Shown here one piece after another: positions 34,434 through 44,158 of a stretch of DNA of 64,000 nt. Source of the DNA: Myxococcales bacterium (GTDB lineage: Bacteria > Myxococcota_A > Polyangia > Haliangiales > Haliangiaceae); NCBI GenBank assembly GCA_016717005.1, contig JADJUF010000001.1, forward strand, positions 496,001-560,000. The letters run 5' to 3'. The translations under genes and the position numbers were made by a program. How positions within the stretch are numbered: the first letter of the stretch is position 1; each line of letters starts with the position of its first letter. The notes below the pieces were generated by a model. That model saw only the letters and a program-made list of their open reading frames with translations, was not told the origin of the DNA and did no database searches.

Positions 34434-35726
34434 ATGCGCCGCCTCGCCTTCGCCCTCGCCTGCTGTGCCACCGCCTGCGGTGGAGACGACGCCGCCAGCC
34501 CGGACGCCGGATCGCTGCCGCCGATGGCCGATCCCAGCCGCGACGTCGTCGCGACGCGGCTGGCGATCGATCTGACCGAGCTGACCGGCACGGCGACGAT
34601 CGAGCTCGCCGCCGGCGCCGGCCCCGGCGCCAGCCTCGAGGTCGGCGATCTCGACGTCCGCGCGGTCCGGATCGGCGACACCCCGATCGAGTTCGCGATC
34701 GCCGACGCCCAGCTCGACCTCGGCGTCGGCGCCGACCCGGTCGCGGTCACGATCGAGTACGGCTGGCGCTACCACAACAACGCCGACGGGGTCGACCAGA
34801 GCGGCTTCACGCTGACCTGGCCGTACTACTGCGGCAACGTGTTCCCGTGCCGGTCGGAGCCCCGCGACGGCACGCGCTTCGAGCTGGCGCTGACCGGCGT
34901 GCCGGCCGGCGCGACCGCGGTCTACCCGGCCGAGATCACCGCCGACACCGCCGCGTACCAGCTGGCCTGGGTGGTGGGCCCGTACCAGCGCACGTCGCTG
35001 GGCATGACCAGCGCCGGCACCGAGGTCGTGGTCTGGCACCACGCCGGCGAGGCCGCGGCGGCCGCCGCCGGGACCAAGCACCTGCGGGCGGCGTTCGACT
35101 GGATGGAGCAGCACCTCGGCCCGTACCGGTTCGGCTCGGTGGTCGGCTCGGTCTCGGCCCACTGGGGCGGCGGCGCCTACGGCGGCATGGAGCACCACCC
35201 GCTGTGGCACGTCGCGTCCGACGCGCTCGGCGACGAGAGCGTCCACGTCCACGAGGCCGCCCACGGCTGGTTCGGCGACGGCATCCGCCTGGCGTGCTGG
35301 GAGGACTTCGTCCTGTCCGAGGGCGCCGCCACCTACTACGAGGCGCGCGTCGTCGAGGAGGTCGGCGAGCCAGGCGCCGGCGCCGCGGCCTGGGCCACGC
35401 TCGATCAGGAGCTGGTCAACATGCGCGCGGCCGGCGGCGGCGGCGTCGCGTGGCCGGCCAGCTGCGGGATGGTCGACGTGCTGACGATCTTCTCGCGCGT
35501 GCCGTACGTGAAGGGCGCGCTGTTCCTGCGCGCGGTCGAGCGCAAGATCTCGCGCGTGACCTTCGATCTGGTCATGCGCGAGTTCTACGACCGCCACGGC
35601 GGCGGCGCCGCGGGCGTGACCGATCTGGTCACCACGATCCGCGAGATCGGCGGCTACGACGCCACCGCCTGCGCCGCGAGCTGGCTCGGCGAGCGCGCGG
35701 TCCCGACCGACCTCACCTGTCCCTGA
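34434..35726 (+). CDS. M1-family-like metallopeptidase lipoprotein
   Basis: A 430-residue predicted lipoprotein (signal ending ACCATACGG). The zinc site is complete: HEAAH near residue 272 and, 18 residues after its last His, the Glu in VLSEGAAT, as in M1 aminopeptidases. The upstream GxMEN exopeptidase motif is altered to GGMEHH, so N-terminal substrate recognition may differ. An N-terminal beta domain (VVATRLAIDLTELTGTATIEL) also resembles M1 proteins. It is shorter than classical M1 enzymes because the large C-terminal helical domain is reduced. Probably a surface peptidase for nutrient capture (inference). Confidence 0.87.
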   Translation: MRRLAFALACCATACGGDDAASPDAGSLPPMADPSRDVVATRLAIDLTELTGTATIELAAGAGPGASLEVGDLDVRAVRIGDTPIEFAIADAQLDLGVGADPVAVTIEYGWRYHNNADGVDQSGFTLTWPYYCGNVFPCRSEPRDGTRFELALTGVPAGATAVYPAEITADTAAYQLAWVVGPYQRTSLGMTSAGTEVVVWHHAGEAAAAAAGTKHLRAAFDWMEQHLGPYRFGSVVGSVSAHWGGGAYGGMEHHPLWHVASDALGDESVHVHEAAHGWFGDGIRLACWEDFVLSEGAATYYEARVVEEVGEPGAGAAAWATLDQELVNMRAAGGGGVAWPASCGMVDVLTIFSRVPYVKGALFLRAVERKISRVTFDLVMREFYDRHGGGAAGVTDLVTTIREIGGYDATACAASWLGERAVPTDLTCP

Positions 35727-35792
35727 CGCGCGTCACCGGCGACGCCGCGGGCGACCACCCCGCGCGCGACCTCACCGCCAGCGGCCTCACCA

Positions 35793-36141
35793 GAACACCG
35801 ACCGGTTTGAATGCCGTCGCGAGACGCGGACGTGCGAGGCAGATCCGGGCGCACGCCCGAAGCGCAGCGAGGAGCGTCGGGACCTACGTGACGAGCGAGC
35901 ATCGGACGTACGCCCGGAGGTGCCCGCAAGGTCGCGTCGCAGCAGGCACTTCAAAGCGGTCGGTGTTCTAGACACGACCTCGACGCCGACCGTCCGTGCA
36001 GAGGTACCCCGCCGCCGCCGCATCGCGCTTCGGTCGGTGTTCTAGACACGACCTCGACGCCGACCGTCCGTGCAGAGGTACCCCGCCGCCGCCGCATCGC
36101 GCTTCGGTCGGTGTTCTAGACACGACCTCGACGCCGACCGT
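35793..36141. repeat. Inverted-repeat element followed by 74-bp tandem repeats
   Basis: GAACACCGACCGG... at 35793-35815 is mirrored by an inverted copy at 35945-35968 with about 22 of 24 matching positions, enclosing 130 bp. The right arm begins the first of two identical 74-bp units (35957-36030 and 36031-36104); a third, 36-bp partial copy follows to 36141. Each unit has its own inverted ends (CGGTCGG...CCGACCG). The frames inside lack natural composition. It looks like a small mobile or structural repeat, not a gene. Confidence 0.75.
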
Positions 36142-36143
36142 CA

Positions 36144-36179
36144 GGAGCGCTGCGGATCCCCCCGGCTCCGCAGCGCTCC
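36144..36179. repeat. Perfect 13-bp hairpin downstream of the cold-shock gene
   Basis: GGAGCGCTGCGGA (36144-36156) pairs perfectly with 36167-36179 around a 10-nt loop. It lies 65 nt past the cold-shock stop and directly after the repeat element. There is no U-tract on either strand, but the stem is strong enough to act as a transcription or decay barrier. Confidence 0.6.
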
Positions 36180-36244
36180 GTCCCCTCGCCTGGTGGCGCG
36201 CCCCCCTCGAGCGCGCCATCACACACGTCGCGCACCAGGACGCG

Positions 36245-36508
36245 TCAGACCGCGTCGCGCTCGCCCTGGTGCTGCTGCAGTTGTTCCTGCTGGAGCTGCT
36301 GCTGCTGCTCCTGCTCCACGCTCGACGCGAACAGGCCCTTGGGGCCCTGGTTCTCGGTGTACTGGACCGGCTGGCCCTGGATCAGGGTCCGGAAGCCGTC
36401 GCCCGAGATCGCCGAGTAGTGCACGAACACGTCTCGCCCATCCTCCGATCGCGAGATGAACCCGTAGCCCTTGGCGTCGTTGAACCACTTCACTGTTCCG
36501 TTCGCCAT
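36245..36508 (-). CDS. Cold-shock domain protein with glutamine-rich tail
   Basis: An 87-residue protein. The first 66 residues are a standard cold-shock domain with both RNA-binding motifs (NDAKGYGFISR and DVFVHYSAI) and the opening GTVKWFN. The last 20 residues are unusual: almost only Gln and Glu (EQEQQQQLQQEQLQQHQ), then GERDAV. Typical CspA-like proteins stop at the domain end. It probably acts as a single-strand RNA/DNA chaperone; the tail may aid self-association (inference). ATG 36508 has a GGAGG-type site within the preceding 12 nt. The leader appears long, as is common for cold-shock genes. Confidence 0.93.
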   Translation of the reverse strand: MANGTVKWFNDAKGYGFISRSEDGRDVFVHYSAISGDGFRTLIQGQPVQYTENQGPKGLFASSVEQEQQQQLQQEQLQQHQGERDAV

Positions 36509-36625
36509 CGTTACTCCTCCAGGTCGTCCTCACGGCCCCAAGGACCGCCGATCTCGTTTCATCACGGGTCGGAGGACTTCTCAACGAGACGATTCGAAAA
36601 CCGGCAACGGGCTGGAATAGTGTGA

Positions 36626-36645
36626 CGGCACTAAAAAAAGTGCCG
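36626..36645 (-). promoter_or_regulatory. Hairpin with A/T loop upstream of the cold-shock gene
   Basis: CGGCACT (36626-36632) and AGTGCCG (36639-36645) form a perfect 7-bp stem around six A residues (U on the minus-strand RNA), about 120 nt before the start. In a region of lower GC it may be a leader structure, or a terminator read from the far side. Confidence 0.4.
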
Positions 36646-36733
36646 CCGACCTGCGACGCGCCGCCACGCCGCGTCGACGACGAGGCGCGCCAGGTGCCCC
36701 GTCCGCGCCCAGCGGTCGGTCAGGCGGTCGCGA

Positions 36734-37707
36734 TCACGGCCGCGGGTCGTCGGACGCGCAGCGCCACCGCGCGGTCCCCACGCCGCCCAGCTCGATCGCG
36801 GCGCCGCAATCGATCGCGTGGGCGCGGATCGAGCGGCCGTCGAACGAGATGCCGTTGGTCGAGGCGGCGTCGATCATCCACAGCCGGCCCTCGATCTCGA
36901 TCATCAGCACGTGCACGCGCGAGATCCGCTCGAGCGCCAGCGACTGCGCGCCGGCCGAGTCGCACCGGCTGTAGCGGCCGAGCAAGAGGCCGCGCCGGAC
37001 CGCGTCGGCGCCCACGTCGATCATGTCGTGGCCCAGCCGCGAGGTCAGCTCGAGCGTGCCCAGCCGCGGCTCGTCGTGGTCGCGGGCGTCGATCCGCGCC
37101 CGCGCGGGGCCGCGGACCGCGGTGATCACCGACGCGTGGGCGCCGCGCGGCGGCTCGACCACGCCGGTGCCCTCGGCGAACGACGCGTCGTCCGCCCCGA
37201 GCCGGCGCCGGCGCCAGCGATCGGGCTCGGCGTCGCGATCGTCGATGTAGACCCGCTCGGGGATCGCCGCGATCGCCGCGGTCACCTCGACCGGCCACTC
37301 GTCGCCGCCGGTCGGGAAGCACAAGAGCAGGTAGCGCCCGACCGCCACGAACGCCGGGCCCAGCGCGGTCGCGGCCTCGAGCTGGCGGCCGGCCTCGTCG
37401 ACGAACGCGGTGCCGGTGCGCAGATCGATCAGCCGGTAGCGGACGTCGGCGCCGCCGGGGCCGCCCCAGTCGCGGGCCGGCTCGACGATGACCACGAGGT
37501 GGCGCAGCGACAGCGCGGCGTCGCCGTCGAGGAACAGATCGCACTGGCCGTGGCGGCCGATGACGCCGCAGTTGATCGCGCCGGGCTTGGCCGCGATCCA
37601 CATCGCGCCGGCGACGCGATCGCGGCCGGTGTCGACGGCGACCACCGACACGCCCGGCCCCCGCCCCGGTCTTGCCCGTCGGCAAGGTCGATCACCCGGG
37701 TCCGCAT
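36734..37707 (-). CDS. Double FHA-domain protein, probable frameshift near the N-terminus
   Basis: Two forkhead-associated domains are visible. One is N-terminal (GVIGRHGQCDLFL, LSLRHLVV). One is C-terminal (LLGRYSRCD, ISRVHVLMIE, ASTNGISFDG), with the Arg, Ser and Asn phosphothreonine-binding residues. The domain frame has no good start, only a TTG at 37714 or an internal GTG at 37651. A well-placed promoter points to ATG 37707 (MRTRVIDLADGQ) in another frame. Adding one base in the G/C run near 37652-37665 joins them into a protein of about 320 residues. FHA proteins recognise phospho-threonine partners, often Ser/Thr kinase targets. No kinase is adjacent. Confidence 0.75.
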
Positions 37708-37713
37708 CCGTCA

Positions 37714-37742
37714 AGTCTACCCGGGTTCTGAACCCGGTCCAA
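37714..37742 (-). promoter_or_regulatory. Leaderless-type promoter with operator-like palindrome in the spacer
   Basis: Minus strand: TTGGAC (37737-37742), a 17-bp spacer, TAGACT (37714-37719), then 6 nt to ATG 37707. The spacer is filled by a perfect palindrome, CCGGGTTC (37721-37728) and GAACCCGG (37730-37737), with a 1-nt centre, a likely repressor site. Confidence 0.65.
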
Positions 37743-37771
37743 GCGCGCGGATCTCGGCTGGCCCTGCCAGG

Positions 37772-39292
<1,521 letters not shown>

Positions 39293-39302
39293 GGGGCCGC
39301 CA

Positions 39303-39331
39303 GTGTTACGACCATCGCGGGGTCACGGCAA
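39303..39331 (-). promoter_or_regulatory. Promoter of the DUF2254-like gene
   Basis: Minus strand: TTGCCG (39326-39331), 17 bp, TAACAC (39303-39308), 10 nt to ATG 39292. The -35 box lies within the last codons of the preceding gene. Confidence 0.5.
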
Positions 39332-40309
39332 GAGCGCGGCGGGCACCGCGCCGGGCGTGGGCACCGAGTAGGCCGTCGTGTCCCAGGTCGTGTTGGTCTG
39401 CTCGCTGGTCTCGTCGTGCCCGGCCACGCCGTTGCCGCCGGTCTGGGTCTCGACCGCGGCCGACTCGAGCGCGAGCCGCTTGGTCGAGCGGCCCGAGGCC
39501 GGCGCGGTCTGGGACGGGATCGTGTTGGCGTCGGCGGCGTAGGTGCCGGTCAGGGCGTCGGCGTCGGGGCCGTCGATCGCGACGCCGCTCTTGTTGGCCA
39601 GGGCGTTCGTGGCCGTCGGCGTCCCCGCGACCATGATGTCGACGTCCGTGACCTTGTCGGAGGCGCCGTCCCAGAAGAACAGCACGATCGGCTCGCCGGC
39701 GTTGGTCAAGGTCGCGCCAGCGCCGGCGGTCAGCACGGTCATCGTGCCGCTGGCCAGCGAGTAGGTCGGCGCGATCGTCGGGTAGGCGATCGTGAAGTTG
39801 GCGGCGGTGTCGAGCGCGACGGTGATCACGCCCCCGGCCGGGATCGAGGCGCCGGCGGGGAACCGGGCCACAAAGTCGGTCGTGTCGGCCGCGACCGCGG
39901 CCACGCCCGCCGGGAGCCGGAAGTACTGGGGCGCGTCAGACAGGTGGTAGTTGCTCAGGTCGACCGCGGCCGTCGTCGGGTTGACGATCTCGACGAACTC
40001 GCCCCCGGTCGGCGCCAGCACGACCTCGGCCAGGAGCAGCGACGTGACCACCGGCGGCGGACCGTCGACGGGCGCGTCGAGGGGGATCGCGTCGATCGCG
40101 GGCGCGTCGACCAGGCGCGCGTCGACCACCGCGGCGTCGGCCGTGGCGGCGTCGGGCGGGGCCGCGTCCGGGCCGGCGGCGTCGGCCTCGGCGCCGTCGG
40201 GCTCGGCCCCGTCGTGGACCACGGCGTCGACCCGGGCCGCGTCGACCGGCTGCTCGGTCGAGCCCGAGGCACAGGCGGCCAGCACCACGACGGACAGGCG
40301 AGTGCGCAT
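39323..40309 (-). CDS. Lamin-tail-domain surface lipoprotein
   Basis: A 328-residue predicted lipoprotein (VVLAACASG). After the signal comes an Asp-Ala repeat linker (PDAAPPDAATADAAVVDA and similar), then a lamin-tail-like domain with its characteristic opening (LLLAEVVLAPTGGEFVEIVN, NYHLSD). A second beta-rich part continues to the C-terminus (GEPIVLFFWDG). Lamin-tail domains in bacteria usually occur in exported proteins and may bind polymers or membranes; the ligand is unknown. ATG 40309 is supported by a TTGCCA/TACTCG promoter ending 6 nt upstream. Confidence 0.83.
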   Translation of the reverse strand: MRTRLSVVVLAACASGSTEQPVDAARVDAVVHDGAEPDGAEADAAGPDAAPPDAATADAAVVDARLVDAPAIDAIPLDAPVDGPPPVVTSLLLAEVVLAPTGGEFVEIVNPTTAAVDLSNYHLSDAPQYFRLPAGVAAVAADTTDFVARFPAGASIPAGGVITVALDTAANFTIAYPTIAPTYSLASGTMTVLTAGAGATLTNAGEPIVLFFWDGASDKVTDVDIMVAGTPTATNALANKSGVAIDGPDADALTGTYAADANTIPSQTAPASGRSTKRLALESAAVETQTGGNGVAGHDETSEQTNTTWDTTAYSVPTPGAVPAALLP

Positions 40310-40315
40310 GGATCG

Positions 40316-40344
40316 CGAGTACCAGGGGCGCCCGCCGCTGGCAA
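40316..40344 (-). promoter_or_regulatory. Leaderless-type promoter of the lamin-tail lipoprotein gene
   Basis: Minus strand: TTGCCA (40339-40344), a 17-bp spacer, TACTCG (40316-40321), then 6 nt to ATG 40309. Confidence 0.6.
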
Positions 40345-40401
40345 CCGCAATTCGGGGGCGTTCCGGTGACGACGCCGCCGACGCCGGTTCGGTGGCGGTG
40401 A

Positions 40402-40410
40402 TGGTATACA
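40402..40410 (+). promoter_or_regulatory. Possible extended -10 promoter of the TerB-like gene
   Basis: TGGTATACA fits an extended -10 (TGnTATAnT-like) with no clear -35. It lies 27 nt before GTG 40438, which has a good AAGGAG site at 40426-40431, a conventional leader unlike many neighbours. Confidence 0.4.
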
Positions 40411-40437
40411 GGCGCACGTTCTTCCAAGGAGCTTCCC

Positions 40438-41004
40438 GTGACCCGTGATTCGATGGACGAGCGCCGCAGCGCGCTCGAGGATGAGTTCTTCCACAAGCAG
40501 GACCAGCAGAAGCTGGCCGCCATGAAGGACAAGCTCGACGCGCAGGCCACCAAGGAGGAGCTGCGCAAGGTGTCGGGCATGACCGACGACGCGGTGCTCG
40601 ACAAGCTGGTCGCGCTAGGCCTGACCGGCAAGACCGTGGCCGCGCTGTCGCTGGTGCCGCTCATCACGGTGGCCTGGGCCGACGGTTCGATCCAGGACAA
40701 CGAGCGCGACGCGATCCTGCACGGCGCCGCGGGCAAGGGCATGGAGGACGGCACCGCCGGCCACGCGCTCCTGACCACCTGGCTGGCCAGCAAGCCCGAC
40801 GACTCGCTGTTCGAGGCCTGGCAGGGCTACATCAAGAGCCTGACCGCGCAGCTCAACGACGAGCAGACCCGCCTGCTCAAGAAGCAGGTCGTCAACTTCG
40901 CCAGCCTGGTCGCGGGCTCGGCCGGCGGCTTCCTCGGCGTCGGCAAGGTGTCCGGCAGCGAGCAGAAGGCGCTGGCCCGGATCGAGGCGGCGTTCGGCGC
41001 GTGA
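40438..41004 (+). CDS. TerB-like helical protein
   Basis: A 188-residue soluble protein. GTG 40438 is chosen because AAGGAG ends 6 nt before it; ATG 40453 is an in-frame alternative. The first 60 residues are highly charged helix (EDEFFHKQDQQKLAAMKDK). The middle has a TerB-type pattern (LVPLITVAWADGSIQDNERD), in which an acidic pair after ADG may bind a metal. The end is amphipathic helix. TerB family members are linked to tellurite resistance and stress-related membrane complexes; that role is uncertain here. The stop overlaps the aldo/keto reductase start by 4 nt. Confidence 0.78.
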   Translation: MTRDSMDERRSALEDEFFHKQDQQKLAAMKDKLDAQATKEELRKVSGMTDDAVLDKLVALGLTGKTVAALSLVPLITVAWADGSIQDNERDAILHGAAGKGMEDGTAGHALLTTWLASKPDDSLFEAWQGYIKSLTAQLNDEQTRLLKKQVVNFASLVAGSAGGFLGVGKVSGSEQKALARIEAAFGA

Positions 41005-41999
41005 CGATCGCGACCCGGTGGCTGGGTCGCACGGGCGTGCGGGTGTCGAGCCTGGCGCTCGGGTGCATGTCGTTCGGCGGTGACGCCGACGCGGCCACCA
41101 GCGCCGCGCTGTACGCGCGCGCGCGCGACGCCGGCGTGACCCTGTTCGACACCGCCGACGTCTACAACCACGGCCGGTCCGAGGAGCTGCTCGGGCAGCT
41201 CTCGGCCGGGCACGGCGACGAGATCGTCGTCGCGACCAAGGCCTACTTCCCGACCGGCGCCGGCGGCAACGCCCGGGGCACCTCGCGCTACCACCTGGTG
41301 CGCGCGTGCGAGGCCAGCCTGCGCCGGCTCGGCCGCGATCACGTCGACCTGTTCTACCTGCACCGCTACGACGATCGCACCGACCTCGACGAGACGCTGC
41401 GCGCCCTCGACGATCTGGTGACGGCGGGCAAGGTGCTCTACCCCGCCTGCTCGAACTTCGCGGCGTGGCAGGTGGCGCGGGCGCTCGGCGCCGCCGCGCT
41501 GGCCCGGCTGCGGCCGCTGGTGGCGGTGCAGCCGATGTACAACCTGCTCAAGCGCCAGGCCGAGGTCGAGCTCCTGCCGATGGCGGCGGCGCTCGACGTC
41601 GCGGTCGTGCCCTACAGCCCGACCGCGGGCGGGCTCCTGACCGGCAAGTGGGGCGTCGGCAAGCGTCCGGATTCCGGACGGATGACGACCAACGCGATGT
41701 ACCAGACCCGCTACGCCGACCCCGCCTACCTGGCCGCGGCCGACGGGCTCGGCGCGATCGCGGCCGAGCTCGGCGTGACGCCGGCGGCGCTGGCGGTGGC
41801 GTGGACCGCGGGCCACCCGGCCGTGACCTCGGTGCTGCTGGGCGCCCGCACCGTGGCGCAGCTCGACGAGCTGCTCGCCGCCGACGCGATCGCGATGACG
41901 CCCGAGCTGCGGGCCCGGATCGCGGCGCTGACGCCCGAGCCGCCACCGGCCACCGACCGCACCGAGGAGCGCAGCGCGGCCACCTACGGCGCCCGGTGA
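41001..41999 (+). CDS. Aldo/keto reductase
   Basis: A 332-residue NADPH-dependent oxidoreductase of the AKR superfamily. The catalytic tetrad is complete: Asp50 and Tyr55 (LFDTADVYNHG), Lys80 (VVATKAYF) and His121 (FYLHRYDD). The strand motif YSPTAGGLLTGK and the NADP-binding end (TSVLLGARTVAQLDELL) match the group that includes potassium-channel beta-subunit-like and YghZ-like proteins. The substrate is a small aldehyde or ketone, not identified. It starts with GTG overlapping the TerB-like stop and ends overlapping the carboxypeptidase start, so three genes are translationally linked. Confidence 0.93.
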   Translation: MTIATRWLGRTGVRVSSLALGCMSFGGDADAATSAALYARARDAGVTLFDTADVYNHGRSEELLGQLSAGHGDEIVVATKAYFPTGAGGNARGTSRYHLVRACEASLRRLGRDHVDLFYLHRYDDRTDLDETLRALDDLVTAGKVLYPACSNFAAWQVARALGAAALARLRPLVAVQPMYNLLKRQAEVELLPMAAALDVAVVPYSPTAGGLLTGKWGVGKRPDSGRMTTNAMYQTRYADPAYLAAADGLGAIAAELGVTPAALAVAWTAGHPAVTSVLLGARTVAQLDELLAADAIAMTPELRARIAALTPEPPPATDRTEERSAATYGAR

Positions 42000-42856
42000 T
42001 CGCGCCCGGCTACCGCGGGCTCGCCGAGGTCGGCGCGGCCACCGCCGCGCTGGGCGCGCGCCCGATCGGCGTCAGCCGCGGCGGCCGGGCGATCGAGGCG
42101 ATCGCGCTCGGCGCCGACGGCCCGGCCACGCTGATCCTGGCCGGGCTGCACCCGCTCGAGTGGATCGGCGTCGAGGTGGCGCTGGCGCTGGCCGCGGGGC
42201 TGGCCGCGGCCCTGCCGCCCGGCCGCCGCGCGCTGGTGGTGCCGGTCGCCAACCCCGACGGCTACGCCGCGGTCGAGGCCGATCTGCGGGCCGGGCGTCG
42301 GCGCTGGCGCCGGACCTCGGGCCGCGACCGCGCCAGCCTCGGCGTCGATCTCAACCGCAACTTCGGCGTGGCCCACCGACCGCCGCCGCGGTGGTGGCGC
42401 GGCCTGCCCCACGGCGGCCCGGCGCCGTGGAGCGAGCCCGAGGCCGCGGCGGTGCGCGCGCTGGTCGAGGGCCCCGCCGCGCCGCCGATCGATCGCGCGG
42501 TGTCGCTGCACAGCTTCGGCCGGATGATCCTGCTGCCGTGGGCGCACCGCGGCGAGCGCCCGCCGCGCTACCGCGAGCTCGCGGCCCACGCCGAGGCGAT
42601 CGCGGCGCGCATGCCCGAGCGCTACCGCGTGTTCCAGGCCGGGCGCTGGCCGCCGTTCCGCCTCGGCGGCCTCGAGCTCGACTGGCTGACCGCGCGCGGC
42701 GCGCTGACCGTGCTGGTCGAGTGCTCGGGCGGCGGCGGCCGGCTGCGCGCGCCGTCGACCTGGACCCGCCCGTTCGCCTGGTACAACCCGCCGGCCGGCG
42801 CCGCCCACGCCGCCGCGATCGCCGCCGCGATCGCGCCGTTCGCGCGCGGCGCGTGA
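41996..42856 (+). CDS. M14-family zinc carboxypeptidase
   Basis: A 286-residue protein with no signal peptide, hence probably cytoplasmic. The M14 site is readable: His52 and Glu55 (GLHPLEWIG), the substrate-binding Arg in DLNRNFG (about 121), His172 (SLHSFG) and the catalytic Glu242 (VLVECSGGG). It should remove C-terminal residues or cleave short peptides or amides; related intracellular M14 enzymes handle peptidoglycan or dipeptides. It lies about 100 nt before iadA and may take part in peptide breakdown with the cyanophycin genes (inference). GTG 41996 overlaps the previous stop by 4 nt. Confidence 0.88.
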   Translation: MIAPGYRGLAEVGAATAALGARPIGVSRGGRAIEAIALGADGPATLILAGLHPLEWIGVEVALALAAGLAAALPPGRRALVVPVANPDGYAAVEADLRAGRRRWRRTSGRDRASLGVDLNRNFGVAHRPPPRWWRGLPHGGPAPWSEPEAAAVRALVEGPAAPPIDRAVSLHSFGRMILLPWAHRGERPPRYRELAAHAEAIAARMPERYRVFQAGRWPPFRLGGLELDWLTARGALTVLVECSGGGGRLRAPSTWTRPFAWYNPPAGAAHAAAIAAAIAPFARGA

Positions 42857-42958
42857 ACGCGGGTCGCGCGCACATCTTTCGACCGCGCCGGCGCGCGTCC
42901 GCGGCGCGGGCATCGGACGGGCCCGGGCGGTTTGCGGTATCAACGGGGCTTGCGGACG

Positions 42959-44158
42959 ATGCTGACGATGCTGCGCAACGCGCTGGTCTACGCCCCGGCG
43001 CCGCTCGGACGGTGTGATCTCCTGGTCGGCGGCGGACAGCTCCTCGCGATCGGCGGACCGGCCGCGCCGCTGCCGCCGCTGCCGCCGGCGCTCGCCGACG
43101 AGCACGACCTCGCCGGCGCCCGGGTCATCCCCGGCCTGATCGACGGCCACGTCCACGTGACCGGCGGCGGCGGCGAGGCCGGCTGCGCGTCGCGCGTGCC
43201 CCCGGTCAGCCTCGGCGATCTCACCGGCGCCGGCATCACGACCGTCGTCGGCCTGCTCGGCACCGACGGCACGACCCGCACGGTCGCGGACCTGGTCGCG
43301 CGCACGCTCGGGCTGCGCGAGGAGGGGCTGTCGGCGTGGTGCTACACCGGCAGCTACCAGTGCCCGCCGCACACGCTGACCGGCTCGGTCCGCGGCGACA
43401 TCGTCTTCGTCGATCCGATCGTCGGGGTCGGCGAGCTGGCGCTGAGCGACCACCGGTCATCGCAGCCGACCTTCGACGAGCTGGTGCGGGTCGCCGCCGA
43501 CTGCCACGTCGCCGGCCTGACCTCGGGCAAGGCCGGCCACGTCCACCTGCACCTCGGCGACGGCGCCCGCGGCCTGGCGCTGGTGCGGCGCGCGGTCACC
43601 GAGACCGAGCTGCCGGCGCGGGTGTTCCAGCCGACCCACGTCAACCGCAACCGGCGGCTGTTCGACGAGGCGCTCGCGCTGGCGACCGCGCACGGCGTGC
43701 CGCTCGACGTCACCGCGTTCCCGGCCGACGACGACGGGCTCGACGCCGCGACCGCGATCGCGCGCTGCCTGGCGTCGTCGGCCTTCCCGGCCGAGCGCCT
43801 GACCTGCAGCTCCGACGGCGCCGGCTGCCTGCCGGTCTTCGACGCGGACGGCCAGCTGCGCGCGATGGACATCGGGCGCCCGGCGGCGCTGCTGGCGACC
43901 CTGGCCACGCTCGTCGCCGACGGTCACCCGCTCGAGCGGGTCCTGCCGGTGTTCACCGCCAACGTCGCGCGGCAGCTGCGCCTCGGCGGCAAGGGCCAGC
44001 TCACGGTCGGCGCCGACGCCGACCTGGTGGTGCTCGACGACGCCGGCCGCGCCCGCGACGTGATGGCGCGCGGCCGCTGGATGGTGCGCGCCGGCCAGCC
44101 GACGGTGGCCGGCGTGTTCGCGCCCCGGCCGGCGGCCGCGGCGGAGGCGGGCCGATGA
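42959..44158 (+). CDS. iadA: Isoaspartyl dipeptidase (beta-aspartyl peptidase)
   Basis: A 399-residue metal-dependent amidohydrolase. The metal motif HVHVTGGGGEAG (His64, His66) and the segment SDHRSSQPT are hallmarks of IadA. TSGKAGHVHLHLGDG and SSDGAGCLPVFD complete the binuclear site. It hydrolyses beta-aspartyl dipeptides. Because the next two genes encode cyanophycinase and cyanophycin synthetase, the natural substrate is very probably beta-Asp-Arg released from cyanophycin. The ATG at 42959 is chosen because it gives the standard N-terminal beta-domain. Its stop overlaps cphB by 4 nt. Confidence 0.94.
   Translation: MLTMLRNALVYAPAPLGRCDLLVGGGQLLAIGGPAAPLPPLPPALADEHDLAGARVIPGLIDGHVHVTGGGGEAGCASRVPPVSLGDLTGAGITTVVGLLGTDGTTRTVADLVARTLGLREEGLSAWCYTGSYQCPPHTLTGSVRGDIVFVDPIVGVGELALSDHRSSQPTFDELVRVAADCHVAGLTSGKAGHVHLHLGDGARGLALVRRAVTETELPARVFQPTHVNRNRRLFDEALALATAHGVPLDVTAFPADDDGLDAATAIARCLASSAFPAERLTCSSDGAGCLPVFDADGQLRAMDIGRPAALLATLATLVADGHPLERVLPVFTANVARQLRLGGKGQLTVGADADLVVLDDAGRARDVMARGRWMVRAGQPTVAGVFAPRPAAAAEAGR

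Noticed and set aside
35793..36141. Integron attC site
   Set aside because: No R-prime/R box pair, no integrase and no cassette-like genes were seen.
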